Part shown: positions 8,256 to 17,391 of the stretch, piece after piece
How the letters are laid out: every line of letters begins with the position of its first letter
How positions within the stretch are numbered: the first letter of the stretch is position 1
Assembly (NCBI GenBank): GCA_029562645.1
Contig: JAKQUI010000084.1
Span: 184,893-248,892, forward strand
Length of the DNA stretch: 64,000 nucleotides
Direction of reading: 5' to 3'
Source: Spirochaetota bacterium
GTDB taxonomy: Bacteria; Spirochaetota; UBA4802; JAKQUI01
Notes under the pieces: generated by a model
What the model was told of the DNA's origin: nothing
Seen by the model: only the letters and a program-made list of their open reading frames with translations
The model's database searches: none
Program-made: the position numbers and the translations under genes

Positions 8256-11231
8256 ATGAGAGCCCCCTATCGATACATGCCCCTGGCCGCGTTGCTCGTC
8301 CTCGCCCTCGCGACGGCCGCCCCGGCGCAGCTTCTCGACCTGCCGATGGTGAAGTTCGATCCCGCGCTCGAGTGGCGCTCCATCCGGACCGAGCATTTCT
8401 GGATCCACTACCACCGGGGCCTGGAGCCCGACGCCCGCCGTCTCGCCGTGATCGCCGAGCGCGTGCACCAGACGCTCACCCCGCTCACGAAATGGCGGCC
8501 CTATTTCCGGACCGATATCGTGCTCGTGGACAACATGGACGACGCCAATGGCTTCTCCATCCCCGTCCCCTTCAACCGGGTCCAGCTCTTCCTGGCGCGC
8601 CCGACGATGCACGAGTCCCTGAACAATTACGACAACTGGCTCGAACTCCTCTTCACCCATGAATACACGCACACCCTGAACATCGACGCCGTGCGCGGGC
8701 TCCCGGAGGCGAGCCGCTACCTCCTGGGCCGGGTCTGCTTCCCCAACGCCTTCCTGCCCTATTGGGCGACCGAAGGAAACGCCGTCTACCACGAGTCGCG
8801 CGACTCGCGCTTCGGCCGCGTCAACAGCACCTATACGGACATGGTGATGCGCACGGAGGCGCTCCACAACACGCTCGCGTCGATCACCGCCGCGTCGCAT
8901 ATGCCGCGGCGCTGGCCGACCGGGCTGGTCCCGTATCTCTACGGCGGCCTCTTCGTCCAATACCTTGAGGACACCCGCGGCCGTAATCGGTTTGCGGACA
9001 TATTCATCGAGAATTCCTACAACCTTTTACCGTATTCCGACAACATCATCCCCTTCATCCTGCCATTCATCGACACGACGGCCGAAACGGTGTACCGCAA
9101 AACCTTCCGCGCCCTCTGGGAGGACTACCGGACCCATCTTTCCAAAAAATACGAGGCGCAGATAGCCTCGATCCGGCAGGCGCCCGTAACCCGGCATGCG
9201 CTCGTGAGCGACAGCGGCCACAATACCGTCCTTCCGCGCTTCAGCCGCGACGGCGGGGACCTCTACTACGTGCGCATGACCAATTACGACAAGCGAGCGC
9301 TCATGCGCTATTCGCTGAAGAACGCGACAACCGCGACGCTTGCGCGGGTCAACGCGCCGGGCGACATCGCCGTCGGGAAATCGGGCGCGGTCTATCTGGC
9401 CGATCTGGAGCTGTACCGCTCCTTTTCGCTCTACAGCGACGTATTCCGATACACGGACGGCTACCGCCAGATGAGCCGCGGGTTGCGCGCCGTGTCCATC
9501 GACGTCTCCGACGACGAGCACGAGACCGTATACGTGACGGCGCCCGGCGACCGCTACTCGCTGGTGCTGGCCGACGCTGCGCTTCGCGAGCGCGCGCGCA
9601 TCATCGACACAAGCGACCTGCAGATCTCGTATGCGCGCCTCTCGCCCGACGGCGGAAGGATCGCGTTCTCGTTCAAGGACCGCTCGGGCAATGTCGATAT
9701 CGCCGTCTACGACCGCGCCGCGAAGGCCTTCACCCGCATCACCGACGACGCCTCAATAGACCTGCAGCCGGTCTGGCACCCGGACGGGGCCCGCATCATA
9801 TTCTCGTCGGACCGCTCGGGCGCCTACAATCTCTACGAATACCGCCTGGCCACCGGGGAGCTCGTCCGGCTCACCAACCTGCTCGGCGGCGCCCTGTGGC
9901 CCGCCGTCTCGCCCGACGGCTCGGGCATCGCCTTTTCGGCCTACGGGAAAAACGGGTTCGATATCGCGCTCATGCCCTATCCGGTCGCGTCGCCGCCGCA
10001 AAAGCTTCCCGCGAAACCCATGGCGCCGGATTACTTCCTCCCACCGCCGAGCGCCCCGGTCCGGACGAGCGAACCGACCGAGCAGCCGTACACTCCGCTT
10101 CGCTCGCTGTTCAATCCCGCGTGGATCCCGATGCTCTATTCGGACGAGATCTACAACGACACCTACGACGCGTGGTTGGGCGCATTTACGATGGGCACGG
10201 ACGCCCTGTATCGCCACTTCTACGCGCTCGCGGCCGCCGGGGCGGGGACGCAGCAACGGGCCGCCGTGTCCGCCATGTACCTCTATTCGGGCCTCTACCC
10301 GAACATCATGCTCCAGTACAACGACGACTCCCTCTTTTATGGGCATGATGGTTTTCCCTGGCGGGAGACGAACAATTTCAACGTCAAGCGCACCATGGAA
10401 AAATCGGGCACGGTTGCCGTCGATGTCCCGTTTCTCTCGTTCTACAGCAGCCACGATATCGTGCTCGCCTACACCTATCAACGCACCTATACGGACTGGT
10501 TCCTCCCGCCGACGGACGAGCGCCACTATACCGACGATCTCGCGCGCGTCCGCGTGGCCTATCTTTTCTCGAATGCGAGCCGGTACGCCTGGTCCGTGAG
10601 CCCCGAGGACGGGCGGAGCGTTTCGCTTTCGTACGATTTCTATCATCGGGGCATTGGGTCCGACTATTCCTTCAGCAAGGCGCGCGCCGAATACGCGGAG
10701 TACCTTCCCGGCATTTTTCGCAACCACGTGACCCTGCTGCGCCTGCGGGGCGGCGCGGCCTTCGACAATCCCGACCACCTCGCCCCATTCAATGTGGGCC
10801 GGTTCGAACGGGGCGCGCAGGGCGGCGTCGCGTCCGACGACGATCTCTTCGGGCTTCGGGGCTACCCCGCGGGCCTCATCTACGGCAACCGAACGGCCTC
10901 GGCCGCGCTGGAGTACCGATTTCCGGCGGTCCAGCCCGATTGTGGTTTCAGCACCCTCCCCGTCCTCCTCAAGGACGTGTGGCTCACGGTCTTCGGCGAA
11001 TACGGCAACACCTGGAGCGGCGATCCGCGCCTGAGCGACTTCCGCTCGAGCGCCGGCCTCGAGCTCCACGTCCGCATCACCCTGGGCTATACCTATGACC
11101 TGCGTGCCTATATCGGCGCGGCGCGCGGGTTCGATCGGGCCGGCGAGAACCAGGTCTATTTCGGCGTCGGGACCTTCTACGAGGGCGCCTTCAAGGGCTC
11201 ACTGCGGCCCTTCGCCGCGCTGAAGGACTGA
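8256..11231 (+). CDS. Secreted zinc metalloprotease / TolB-like propeller / outer-membrane barrel fusion
   Basis: This is a 991-aa protein from the ATG at 8256, which starts a clear signal peptide ending near 'ATAAPAQ'; the 49 codons upstream in frame lack coding character. A gluzincin peptidase domain follows, with 'FTHEYTHTLN' (HExxH, residues 135-139) and third ligand Glu173 in 'WATEGNAVYHE'. Residues ~330-640 form a TolB/PD40-type beta-propeller ('YARLSPDGGRIAFSFKDRSG', 'PVWHPDGARIIFSSDRSG', 'PAVSPDGSGIAFSAYG'). From ~690 the sequence is aromatic-rich and alternating, ending in an Omp85/surface-antigen-like barrel ('LFGLRGYPAGLIYGNRTA', 'YRFP'). It probably sits in the outer membrane. Its substrate is unknown. 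Confidence 0.8.
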   Translation: MRAPYRYMPLAALLVLALATAAPAQLLDLPMVKFDPALEWRSIRTEHFWIHYHRGLEPDARRLAVIAERVHQTLTPLTKWRPYFRTDIVLVDNMDDANGFSIPVPFNRVQLFLARPTMHESLNNYDNWLELLFTHEYTHTLNIDAVRGLPEASRYLLGRVCFPNAFLPYWATEGNAVYHESRDSRFGRVNSTYTDMVMRTEALHNTLASITAASHMPRRWPTGLVPYLYGGLFVQYLEDTRGRNRFADIFIENSYNLLPYSDNIIPFILPFIDTTAETVYRKTFRALWEDYRTHLSKKYEAQIASIRQAPVTRHALVSDSGHNTVLPRFSRDGGDLYYVRMTNYDKRALMRYSLKNATTATLARVNAPGDIAVGKSGAVYLADLELYRSFSLYSDVFRYTDGYRQMSRGLRAVSIDVSDDEHETVYVTAPGDRYSLVLADAALRERARIIDTSDLQISYARLSPDGGRIAFSFKDRSGNVDIAVYDRAAKAFTRITDDASIDLQPVWHPDGARIIFSSDRSGAYNLYEYRLATGELVRLTNLLGGALWPAVSPDGSGIAFSAYGKNGFDIALMPYPVASPPQKLPAKPMAPDYFLPPPSAPVRTSEPTEQPYTPLRSLFNPAWIPMLYSDEIYNDTYDAWLGAFTMGTDALYRHFYALAAAGAGTQQRAAVSAMYLYSGLYPNIMLQYNDDSLFYGHDGFPWRETNNFNVKRTMEKSGTVAVDVPFLSFYSSHDIVLAYTYQRTYTDWFLPPTDERHYTDDLARVRVAYLFSNASRYAWSVSPEDGRSVSLSYDFYHRGIGSDYSFSKARAEYAEYLPGIFRNHVTLLRLRGGAAFDNPDHLAPFNVGRFERGAQGGVASDDDLFGLRGYPAGLIYGNRTASAALEYRFPAVQPDCGFSTLPVLLKDVWLTVFGEYGNTWSGDPRLSDFRSSAGLELHVRITLGYTYDLRAYIGAARGFDRAGENQVYFGVGTFYEGAFKGSLRPFAALKD

Positions 11232-11403
11232 CGATCGCTCCCCGGGACGAGCTCCATCAGCCGCACTCCCCGTAACCGTAAAATATGGCCCCGGGGCTTT
11301 TTCTTCTTGAAAAACTGCCGATGCATGGGAAATGATGTCGCAAATACAGCCTGGACCGGCACGACCGGACACCAGCGCAATTTAATTATTTGCGGGTATC
11401 GTT

Positions 11404-12900
11404 TTGGAAGGAAGCGCTCCCTACATCGTCAGCCCCGAGAATTTTAGCGAGGCCATCAAAAACGGCGAGAGCTGCTTTATCCAGTTTTCACAGATGAACA
11501 GCTCCGTGGAGCTTGCCGTTCAGCGCGTCCTGCACCGCTACCTCGAGAAGTTCGACATCCTGTACCTCAAGGACATGCTCAACGCCATCCTGAAGGAGCT
11601 CTCGAACAACGCCATCAAGGCCAACGCCAAACGCCTCTATTTTAAGCTAAACAACCTGGACATCAATACCCCCGCCGACTACCGGCAGGGGATGGAAACC
11701 TTCAAGGAGATAGTCTACACGCCCGGCAGCGATTTCTTCGATCGCCTGGAGCGCGCCAAGCTCGTGGTGCGCGTCCTGTTCAAAACATTCGAACGGCACC
11801 TGCAGATCCACGTCATCAACAACATTCCCATCATCGACGAGGAGATCCACAAGGTGAACGCCCGCATCCAGAAGGCGTATAAATACGACGATATCTCCGA
11901 CGCCTTCGACGACGTCCTGGACGACTCGGAGGGAGCCGGCCTGGGGCTCATCATGGCGCTCATGTTGTGCAAGAGCGCCGGCTTCCCCAACGACGGCTTC
12001 AAGATCGCGCGCAAGGGCAATCTCACCATCGCCATCATCACCATACCCCAGCACATCCAAAAGAAGGAGCTCCACACCAAGATCACCGACGAGATCATCG
12101 CCGAGATCGACCGCATCCCCTCGTTCCCCGAAAACATCGTGGCCATCCAGCGCCTGTGCGCCAACCCGAAGTCGTCGGTGCGCGAGATCGCGGAGCACAT
12201 CCGGCGCGACCCCGGGCTCACCGCGAACATCCTGAAGCTGGCCAACTCCGCGGGCTATATCACCATGAACAAGGTGGAGACGATTGAGGGCGCCGTGAAA
12301 ATCATTGGCCTCAAGGGGATAAACGCCCTCTTGATCGCCAGCGGCGTCCAGCGCATCATGGACTCGCGCTACAAGAAGTTCGAGGAGGTGTGGAAATCGT
12401 CGAACCGCTCGGCCTTCTACGCCCAGAAGATCGCCATGCAGATGAAGCGCGTGCGACTGGCGGAGCTGGTGTACCTGGCGGCGCTCCTGTCCGACCTCGG
12501 ACGCATCGTGATGCTCTCCATCCGGCCCGACCTGGGCAAGCGGATCAAGGAGCTCGTGGGGATCAAGGGGATCGGCGTCTCCAGCGTCCTCGAGGAGATG
12601 AGCCTGGGGATGAGCCACAGCACGCTGGGCTGCAAGGTGCTTGAGAAATGGAACTTCAACAAGACCCTGATCAGCGTGATCGAGTATCATCATCGGCCCT
12701 ATATGGCGCCGGACGAGATACGCGATCTCGTCTACATCGTGTACCTGGCGAACACCCTAGCCGATATCGAGAAGATCGGCGAGAAGCCCTATCCCATCGA
12801 TTCGGAGATCCTCCAGTACTTCGACCTCACGGAGGAGAGCGACCTCATCCTCCTCCATCAGTCGCTCTCGGACGCCTACGCCAGCCAGACCGAGGAGTGA
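11404..12900 (+). CDS. HDOD-domain signalling protein with N-terminal GHKL ATPase-like domain
   Basis: This is a 498-aa cytoplasmic protein with a TTG start at 11404; an in-frame stop lies 7 codons upstream and there is no ATG between. Residues ~55-225 look like a histidine-kinase-type ATPase: an N-box 'LNAILKELSNNAIKANAKRL' and a G2-like 'GAGLGLIMALMLC'. The usual DxGxG Asp box is replaced by 'VINNIPI', so ATP binding may be altered. Residues ~235-440 form an HDOD domain ('IPSFPENIVAIQRL', 'IRRDPGLTANILKLANSAGY', 'EYHHRPY'), a degenerate HD domain used as a signalling scaffold. There is no receiver or phospho-acceptor His. It is a single gene and its partner is not evident. Confidence 0.8.
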   Translation: MEGSAPYIVSPENFSEAIKNGESCFIQFSQMNSSVELAVQRVLHRYLEKFDILYLKDMLNAILKELSNNAIKANAKRLYFKLNNLDINTPADYRQGMETFKEIVYTPGSDFFDRLERAKLVVRVLFKTFERHLQIHVINNIPIIDEEIHKVNARIQKAYKYDDISDAFDDVLDDSEGAGLGLIMALMLCKSAGFPNDGFKIARKGNLTIAIITIPQHIQKKELHTKITDEIIAEIDRIPSFPENIVAIQRLCANPKSSVREIAEHIRRDPGLTANILKLANSAGYITMNKVETIEGAVKIIGLKGINALLIASGVQRIMDSRYKKFEEVWKSSNRSAFYAQKIAMQMKRVRLAELVYLAALLSDLGRIVMLSIRPDLGKRIKELVGIKGIGVSSVLEEMSLGMSHSTLGCKVLEKWNFNKTLISVIEYHHRPYMAPDEIRDLVYIVYLANTLADIEKIGEKPYPIDSEILQYFDLTEESDLILLHQSLSDAYASQTEE

Positions 12901-12956
12901 TTATTCGCAAATAAAGTACTTGACTGAAATCGCCCGCGCGACACCCTTCTATCGAT

Positions 12957-13868
12957 ATGTATTTCCAGGATATCATCGCTCGCCTGCACGAGTACTGGGC
13001 CGCACACGGCTGCATCGTCATCCAGGGGTACGACCTGGAGGTCGGCGCGGGCACCTTCAATCCCGCGACCTTTTTGCGGGCGCTGGGCCCGGAGCCGTGG
13101 AACGTCGCCTACGTCGAGCCCTCGCGCCGGCCGACCGACGGTCGCTACGGAGACAACCCCAACCGCCTGCAGCACTACTATCAGTACCAGGTGATCATGA
13201 AGCCCTCGCCGCTGGACATCCAGGACCTGTATCTGGACTCGCTTCGGGCGCTCGGCATCAGGCTCGAGGAGCACGACGTCCGCTTTGTCGAGGACGACTG
13301 GGAATCGCCCACGCTGGGCGCCGCCGGCCTCGGCTGGGAGGTGTGGCTGGACGGCATGGAGATCACGCAGTTCACCTATTTCCAACTCTGCGGAAGCATC
13401 GAGCTCAACCCCATACCGGTCGAGCTCACCTACGGCCTCGAGCGGATCTGTATGTACATTCAGGGCAAGGACAGCGTGTTCGACATCCAGTGGAACGATC
13501 GCCTCACCTATCGCGACGTGCACCATCGAAGCGAGTTCGAGTTCTCGCATTACAACTTCAACCTGTCCGATGTCGCGCTGCACTTCACGCTGTTCGATCT
13601 GTACGAGAAGGAGTGCCTGGCGATCCTCGACAATCCCGCGATCCGCGTGGTTCTGCCGGCCTACGACTACGTCCTGAAGTGCTCGCACGCCTTCAACATG
13701 CTCGATGCGCGCGGCGCCATCTCCGTGACCGAGCGCGTGGGCTACATCGCCCGGGTGCGCACCCTGGCGCGGCGCTGCGCCGAGCGGTATCTGGAGATCC
13801 GCGAGGAGATGGGGTTCCCGCTCCTGAACAACGCCGCCGCACGAACTGCCGTCGCGCGGAACGCCTGA
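12957..13868 (+). CDS. glyQ: Glycyl-tRNA synthetase alpha subunit
   Basis: This 303-aa catalytic alpha subunit of the heterotetrameric bacterial glycyl-tRNA synthetase forms glycyl-adenylate and acts with GlyS. It matches the family along its length: '[20 protein letters not shown]' near the N-terminus, '[19 protein letters not shown]', '[11 protein letters not shown]', '[18 protein letters not shown]' and '[14 protein letters not shown]'. The gene normally sits directly before glyS, but here the next gene 14 bp downstream is an NrnA-like phosphoesterase, and no glyS is in the window. The ATG at 12957 has no strong ribosome site. Confidence 0.96.
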   Translation: MYFQDIIARLHEYWAAHGCIVIQGYDLEVGAGTFNPATFLRALGPEPWNVAYVEPSRRPTDGRYGDNPNRLQHYYQYQVIMKPSPLDIQDLYLDSLRALGIRLEEHDVRFVEDDWESPTLGAAGLGWEVWLDGMEITQFTYFQLCGSIELNPIPVELTYGLERICMYIQGKDSVFDIQWNDRLTYRDVHHRSEFEFSHYNFNLSDVALHFTLFDLYEKECLAILDNPAIRVVLPAYDYVLKCSHAFNMLDARGAISVTERVGYIARVRTLARRCAERYLEIREEMGFPLLNNAAARTAVARNA

Positions 13869-13882
13869 GGCTGCGTCCGGCC

Positions 13883-14866
13883 ATGCCCGATCTCCACGTC
13901 CTTGAAGAGTACCTGTCCCGTCACGACCGATTTATCATCTCGACCCATGAAAGTCCCGACGGCGACGGCCTCGGCGCCGAGATCGCCTTCCGCGAGCTTT
14001 TGCTGCACCTGGGCAAAGAGGCCATCATCCTCAATTCCGACGCCACTCCGGAAAAGTTCCTGTTCGTCGACCAGGAGAACGAGGTGAACGTGTTCAGCAA
14101 GGGCTGCGAGATCCCCGACAACCTCGCGGAGTACGCGGTCTTCGTCCTGGACACCAACGACTTCGAGAACATCGGATCGGTGCATCCCATCATCAAGGAC
14201 CTGGACCTGCTCATTATAGACCACCACGAGGTGAACGAGTCGCGCGGCTCGTCGCGCGGGCACTATATCGCGGTGGACGCCTCCTCCACCAGCGAGATCA
14301 TCTACACCCTCATGCGGCACTTCGGCGCCGAGCCGAGCCGGAAGGCGGCGCAGGCGATCTACACGGGCATCCTGTACGATACGGGCTCGTTTCGCTACCC
14401 GAAGACCTCGCCCGCGACCTTCCGCGCCATCGCCGACCTGGTCGAGCGCGGCGCGAACCCCTTCAATATCTACGAACAGGTGTACGAGAACAACTCCCTG
14501 GCCAGCTTCGAGCTGCGCGCGCTCATGCTCGCGTCCATGGAAAAGTACTTCGACGGTCGGCTCATCCTGATGCGCCTCACGCCCGAGATGCTCAAGGAGT
14601 CGGGCGCGTCGTTCTCCGAGGGGGAACTCAACATCAACCTCCCCCACACGGTAAAGGGCGTGGTCGCGAGCATTCTGGTGAAGCAGGATATCGGCGGGCC
14701 CATCAAGGTGAGCATGCGGACCAAGGGCGACTACGACGTCGCGAAGATCGCCATGGCCAACGGCGGGGGGGGGCACAAGAACGCGGCTGGCTATAAATCG
14801 AAACTGTCCCTCGACGAGACCTGCCGCAAGGTGCTCCAGGAGATGCAGCACTTTTTCATTTTATAG
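13883..14866 (+). CDS. nrnA: DHH/DHHA1 phosphoesterase (NrnA-like)
   Basis: This 327-aa DHH-superfamily phosphoesterase is of the type that degrades nanoRNA, pAp or linear dinucleotides such as pApA. Metal-binding motifs are 'STHESPDGDGLGAE' (D-x-D), 'VLDTND', 'LLIIDHHEVN' (the DHH signature) and 'GILYDTGSF'. The C-terminal DHHA1 domain ends with the glycine loop 'NGGGGHKNAAG' that holds the substrate. The ATG at 13883 begins where similarity starts; the longer open frame upstream is a shadow of glyQ. It follows glyQ by 14 bp and is likely co-transcribed. Its last 6 bp overlap the convergent ParB-like gene. NrnA versus c-di-AMP hydrolase specificity cannot be told from sequence. Confidence 0.88.
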   Translation: MPDLHVLEEYLSRHDRFIISTHESPDGDGLGAEIAFRELLLHLGKEAIILNSDATPEKFLFVDQENEVNVFSKGCEIPDNLAEYAVFVLDTNDFENIGSVHPIIKDLDLLIIDHHEVNESRGSSRGHYIAVDASSTSEIIYTLMRHFGAEPSRKAAQAIYTGILYDTGSFRYPKTSPATFRAIADLVERGANPFNIYEQVYENNSLASFELRALMLASMEKYFDGRLILMRLTPEMLKESGASFSEGELNINLPHTVKGVVASILVKQDIGGPIKVSMRTKGDYDVAKIAMANGGGGHKNAAGYKSKLSLDETCRKVLQEMQHFFIL

Positions 14867-15802
14867 CAACTCCAGGAGCCGCGCGAGCGCGTCATCGTCG
14901 ATGCGCCCGATTCGCTCGCGCAATACCGAGGCGCCGTCCCGACGCCCCAGGCGGATCCGCACCTCGACCGTATTCCCTTCGAAAAATTCGGGAAACACCA
15001 CCTCCACCCCCGGCACGGTAAGCGCGCGCAGCGAATTGTTCGCGCGTTCGCGACTGGCGGCATAGTCCGGATAGCGCGCGCAAAACACGGCCTCGTGAAT
15101 GGCGCGCTCGCAGGCGCGGCGGTCCATCGACGGGTCGGTCTCCACGGAAAGCGCGCGGAGGACCTCCGGCCGGGTAGTCAGATCGCCGAGCATCTCCACG
15201 ATCTCCTTGAACACGTTCACCCGCATGTCCGTCGCGCCGATCCAGCCGGCCAGGAGCGCGATCGCGGCCGGATCGAGCCCGACGAGCTCGCGGATGGTCT
15301 TATATCCGATCGCCCGGTGGTCGAGATAGTCCAAGAGCTCCGGGGGAAGCGACAGGACGCTCGCAGCCGCATCGTCGCCTGCGAGCGCATCCGGGACCCC
15401 CAGCTCCGCGCGGGCGATTGGTTCGATTCGGCGCTCATCCATGGTAAACTCGCGGCGCAGCAGGCGAACGAGCCGCAGGCGCGCCACCGGGCCCAATGCC
15501 TGCCGATAGTGCCGGTCCAGCGCGGCGCGCAGGTACCACTCGGGGTCGACCGCGCGCACACGCACGACCTCCGCGCGCTCGACCGCAAGCTCCCGCAGCG
15601 CGCGCAATCGTCCGTGACCGAACACCGGGAGGGCCGCCGGGGCGCCTTCGAGAACGACCGGCGGGCGCAACACGCCGATCCGGCGGATGGAGTCGACCAG
15701 CCGCTGATCCGGAACCGGGGCGCCGAGTCGAAAGCGCGCGTCGTCAATTTCGATGTCGCACAACGGCAGGGTCGCGCGCGTGGCGTCGGGCGGGGCGATC
15801 AT
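14861..15802 (-). CDS. ParB/Srx-fold domain protein, not a partition gene
   Basis: This 313-aa protein has an N-terminal ParB-N-like region: 'DQRLVDSIRRIGVLRPPVVL' followed by 'LPVFGHGRLRALRELAVERA' (the GHRRLxA-type motif) within residues ~30-90. A helical segment with a possible helix-turn-helix follows ('YLDHRAIGYKTIRELVGLDP', ~150-180). No parA is adjacent, so a role in chromosome partition is unlikely; orphan ParB/Srx-fold proteins include nucleotide- or serine-phosphate-using enzymes and DNA-binding regulators. It lies 5 bp after the TM-TPR gene in the same direction, so it is probably translated from that transcript. Its stop overlaps nrnA by 6 bp. Confidence 0.65.
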   Translation of the reverse strand: MIAPPDATRATLPLCDIEIDDARFRLGAPVPDQRLVDSIRRIGVLRPPVVLEGAPAALPVFGHGRLRALRELAVERAEVVRVRAVDPEWYLRAALDRHYRQALGPVARLRLVRLLRREFTMDERRIEPIARAELGVPDALAGDDAAASVLSLPPELLDYLDHRAIGYKTIRELVGLDPAAIALLAGWIGATDMRVNVFKEIVEMLGDLTTRPEVLRALSVETDPSMDRRACERAIHEAVFCARYPDYAASRERANNSLRALTVPGVEVVFPEFFEGNTVEVRIRLGRRDGASVLRERIGRIDDDALARLLELL

Positions 15803-15807
15803 GCGCG

Positions 15808-17373
15808 CTACAGCAATCCGTCCAGGATCTCGCCCAGCTGGTCCGGGTGCACCACGGACACCTTGGAGAGGCGGGAGAGGCTCTCCTCCGCGGCCGGGGT
15901 GAGCTCCGCGGCCGTGATGAGAATACCCTGCCGCGCCTTGAGGTCGTTGGTCGACTGCGCCAGGTTCCGAAGCGGTATTTCGCCCACCGTGATTTTCGTC
16001 CAGCGACGCACCCAGATGAGCGTTTTCTCCTTCGTGGACACCGACACCGTCATGAAATCAACGCCGTCCGTGTCCCGGTAGGTCGGAAGGATCTGGTCCA
16101 CCTTATACCCCAGCTTCTGGACCACGCGGTTGGCCATCACCCGGAAGGACTCGGTGTCCAGCGCGGACAGGCGGGCCAATGCCTCGGAGTAATCTCGATA
16201 CGAGGAGAGGTCCGCGCCGCCGCCGCCCGCGCTCACGCGCGTCGTGACGATAACGTCCTTCAGGTTGATGGTCTCGGCGCTCTTGAGCCCGCAGAGGTCC
16301 CATAGAAAGGTTGCCGGGAAGGCTTTCTCCAGCCATTCGTCGATGTAATCCGCCACCGAGACATCGAAGGTTTCCTTGATGCTTTTATAATCGACGTCCA
16401 TCTCCTTGCGGAGCATGGTGATAAGGCCGTCGATTCGCTGGAAGCTCTTGTCCACCTGATACAGCTCGTTCCAGTAATCGTAGGCCATGCGCGATTTCTC
16501 GGCGCGTATGCAGGCGAAGCCGATGTCGTAGAGCACCAGGGGCAGCTCGTCCTGGAACTCGTCGGTCCGGGCCATCTCGAGAAGGTCCTGGAACACCTTC
16601 ACCCCCTCGTCGTGCCGCTTCGACTGCAGATGGATGAACGCATCGAGCCGGAGGGCGACGAACTTCACCTGCGGGTCCGGCGTCGTGGCGGCAAGCTTCC
16701 CGAGGACGGCCATCGCCTGTTTGTAGTCGCGCTTCCGCTGGAGCGCAAAGGCCATCGCCAGGTTGGCGAGATCGGAGTTGGTGCGCAGCGCGACGGCCGC
16801 CTTGAAATACTCGACCGACTCGTTGATCTTCTGGTTCTGGTAGCTGCAGATGCCGGCGCCGAACTGGATGTCGAAATCGCCCGGCTTGAGCTTCACCAAA
16901 CGGTCGAAATAGCGCTGGGCCAGCTCGAACTCCTCCTGCCCCAGCGCGATGAACGACACGTGATACAGCGCCTCCTCGTCGGCCGGATACGTGCGCAGAA
17001 GCTCGAAATACACCTGGAAGGCCCGCTCGAGATCTTCACGGTCCTGATAGATACCCGCCAGGCGCTTCATCGTGTCCAGCTTGTCCACCTCGGCCGAGTA
17101 CTGGCCGATCTTCATCACCTCCTCGAGGTGCAGTGCGGCCTTGTCGGGCTCGTCGACCGACAGAAAGAGGCCGGCGAGTTTGAAGTGGACCGCCGGGTCG
17201 CGCGGGTTCTCGTCGAGGATCTTCTTGTACTCGTAGATCGCCTCGCGGGTGAGCCCCTGCTGTTCGAACGACGCCGCGCGATTACGCGGATTGAACCGGG
17301 GCGCGATATAGAACAGATAATAGATGAGCAGCCCCAGGAAAATGACGGCGGCGAGCAGGATGTAGACGATCAT
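15808..17373 (-). CDS. TM-anchored TPR protein with C-terminal Mrr-like (degenerate nuclease) domain
   Basis: This 521-aa protein has an N-terminal TM helix ('MIVYILLAAVIFLGLLIYYL'), then tetratricopeptide repeats to ~residue 290 ('GLTREAIYEYKKILDENPRD', 'AVHFKLAGLFLSVDEPDKAA'). The last ~110 residues resemble the restriction-endonuclease-like Mrr fold: 'VVQKLGYKVDQILPTYRD' then 'GVDFMTVSVS', 'LIWVRRWTK', 'ARQGILITAAELTPAAEE'. The usual QxK catalytic pair falls on 'WVR', so cleavage is doubtful and the domain may be a binding module. A paralogue with the same order lies at 22569-23927. It starts 18 bp after the 756-aa hypothetical and is part of a minus-strand operon. Confidence 0.7.
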   Translation of the reverse strand: MIVYILLAAVIFLGLLIYYLFYIAPRFNPRNRAASFEQQGLTREAIYEYKKILDENPRDPAVHFKLAGLFLSVDEPDKAALHLEEVMKIGQYSAEVDKLDTMKRLAGIYQDREDLERAFQVYFELLRTYPADEEALYHVSFIALGQEEFELAQRYFDRLVKLKPGDFDIQFGAGICSYQNQKINESVEYFKAAVALRTNSDLANLAMAFALQRKRDYKQAMAVLGKLAATTPDPQVKFVALRLDAFIHLQSKRHDEGVKVFQDLLEMARTDEFQDELPLVLYDIGFACIRAEKSRMAYDYWNELYQVDKSFQRIDGLITMLRKEMDVDYKSIKETFDVSVADYIDEWLEKAFPATFLWDLCGLKSAETINLKDVIVTTRVSAGGGGADLSSYRDYSEALARLSALDTESFRVMANRVVQKLGYKVDQILPTYRDTDGVDFMTVSVSTKEKTLIWVRRWTKITVGEIPLRNLAQSTNDLKARQGILITAAELTPAAEESLSRLSKVSVVHPDQLGEILDGLL

Positions 17374-17391
17374 CTGGACGCACCCGGCGGC

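Noticed and set aside
11281..11310. GGCCCCGGGGCTTTTTC as a terminator after the protease-barrel gene
   Set aside because: The GCCCCGGGGC palindrome has no loop, so a usual hairpin with T-run does not form well.
14861..15802. ParB partition gene
   Set aside because: No parA neighbour and no parS-like sites seen; only the N-terminal ParB/Srx-like motif is supported.
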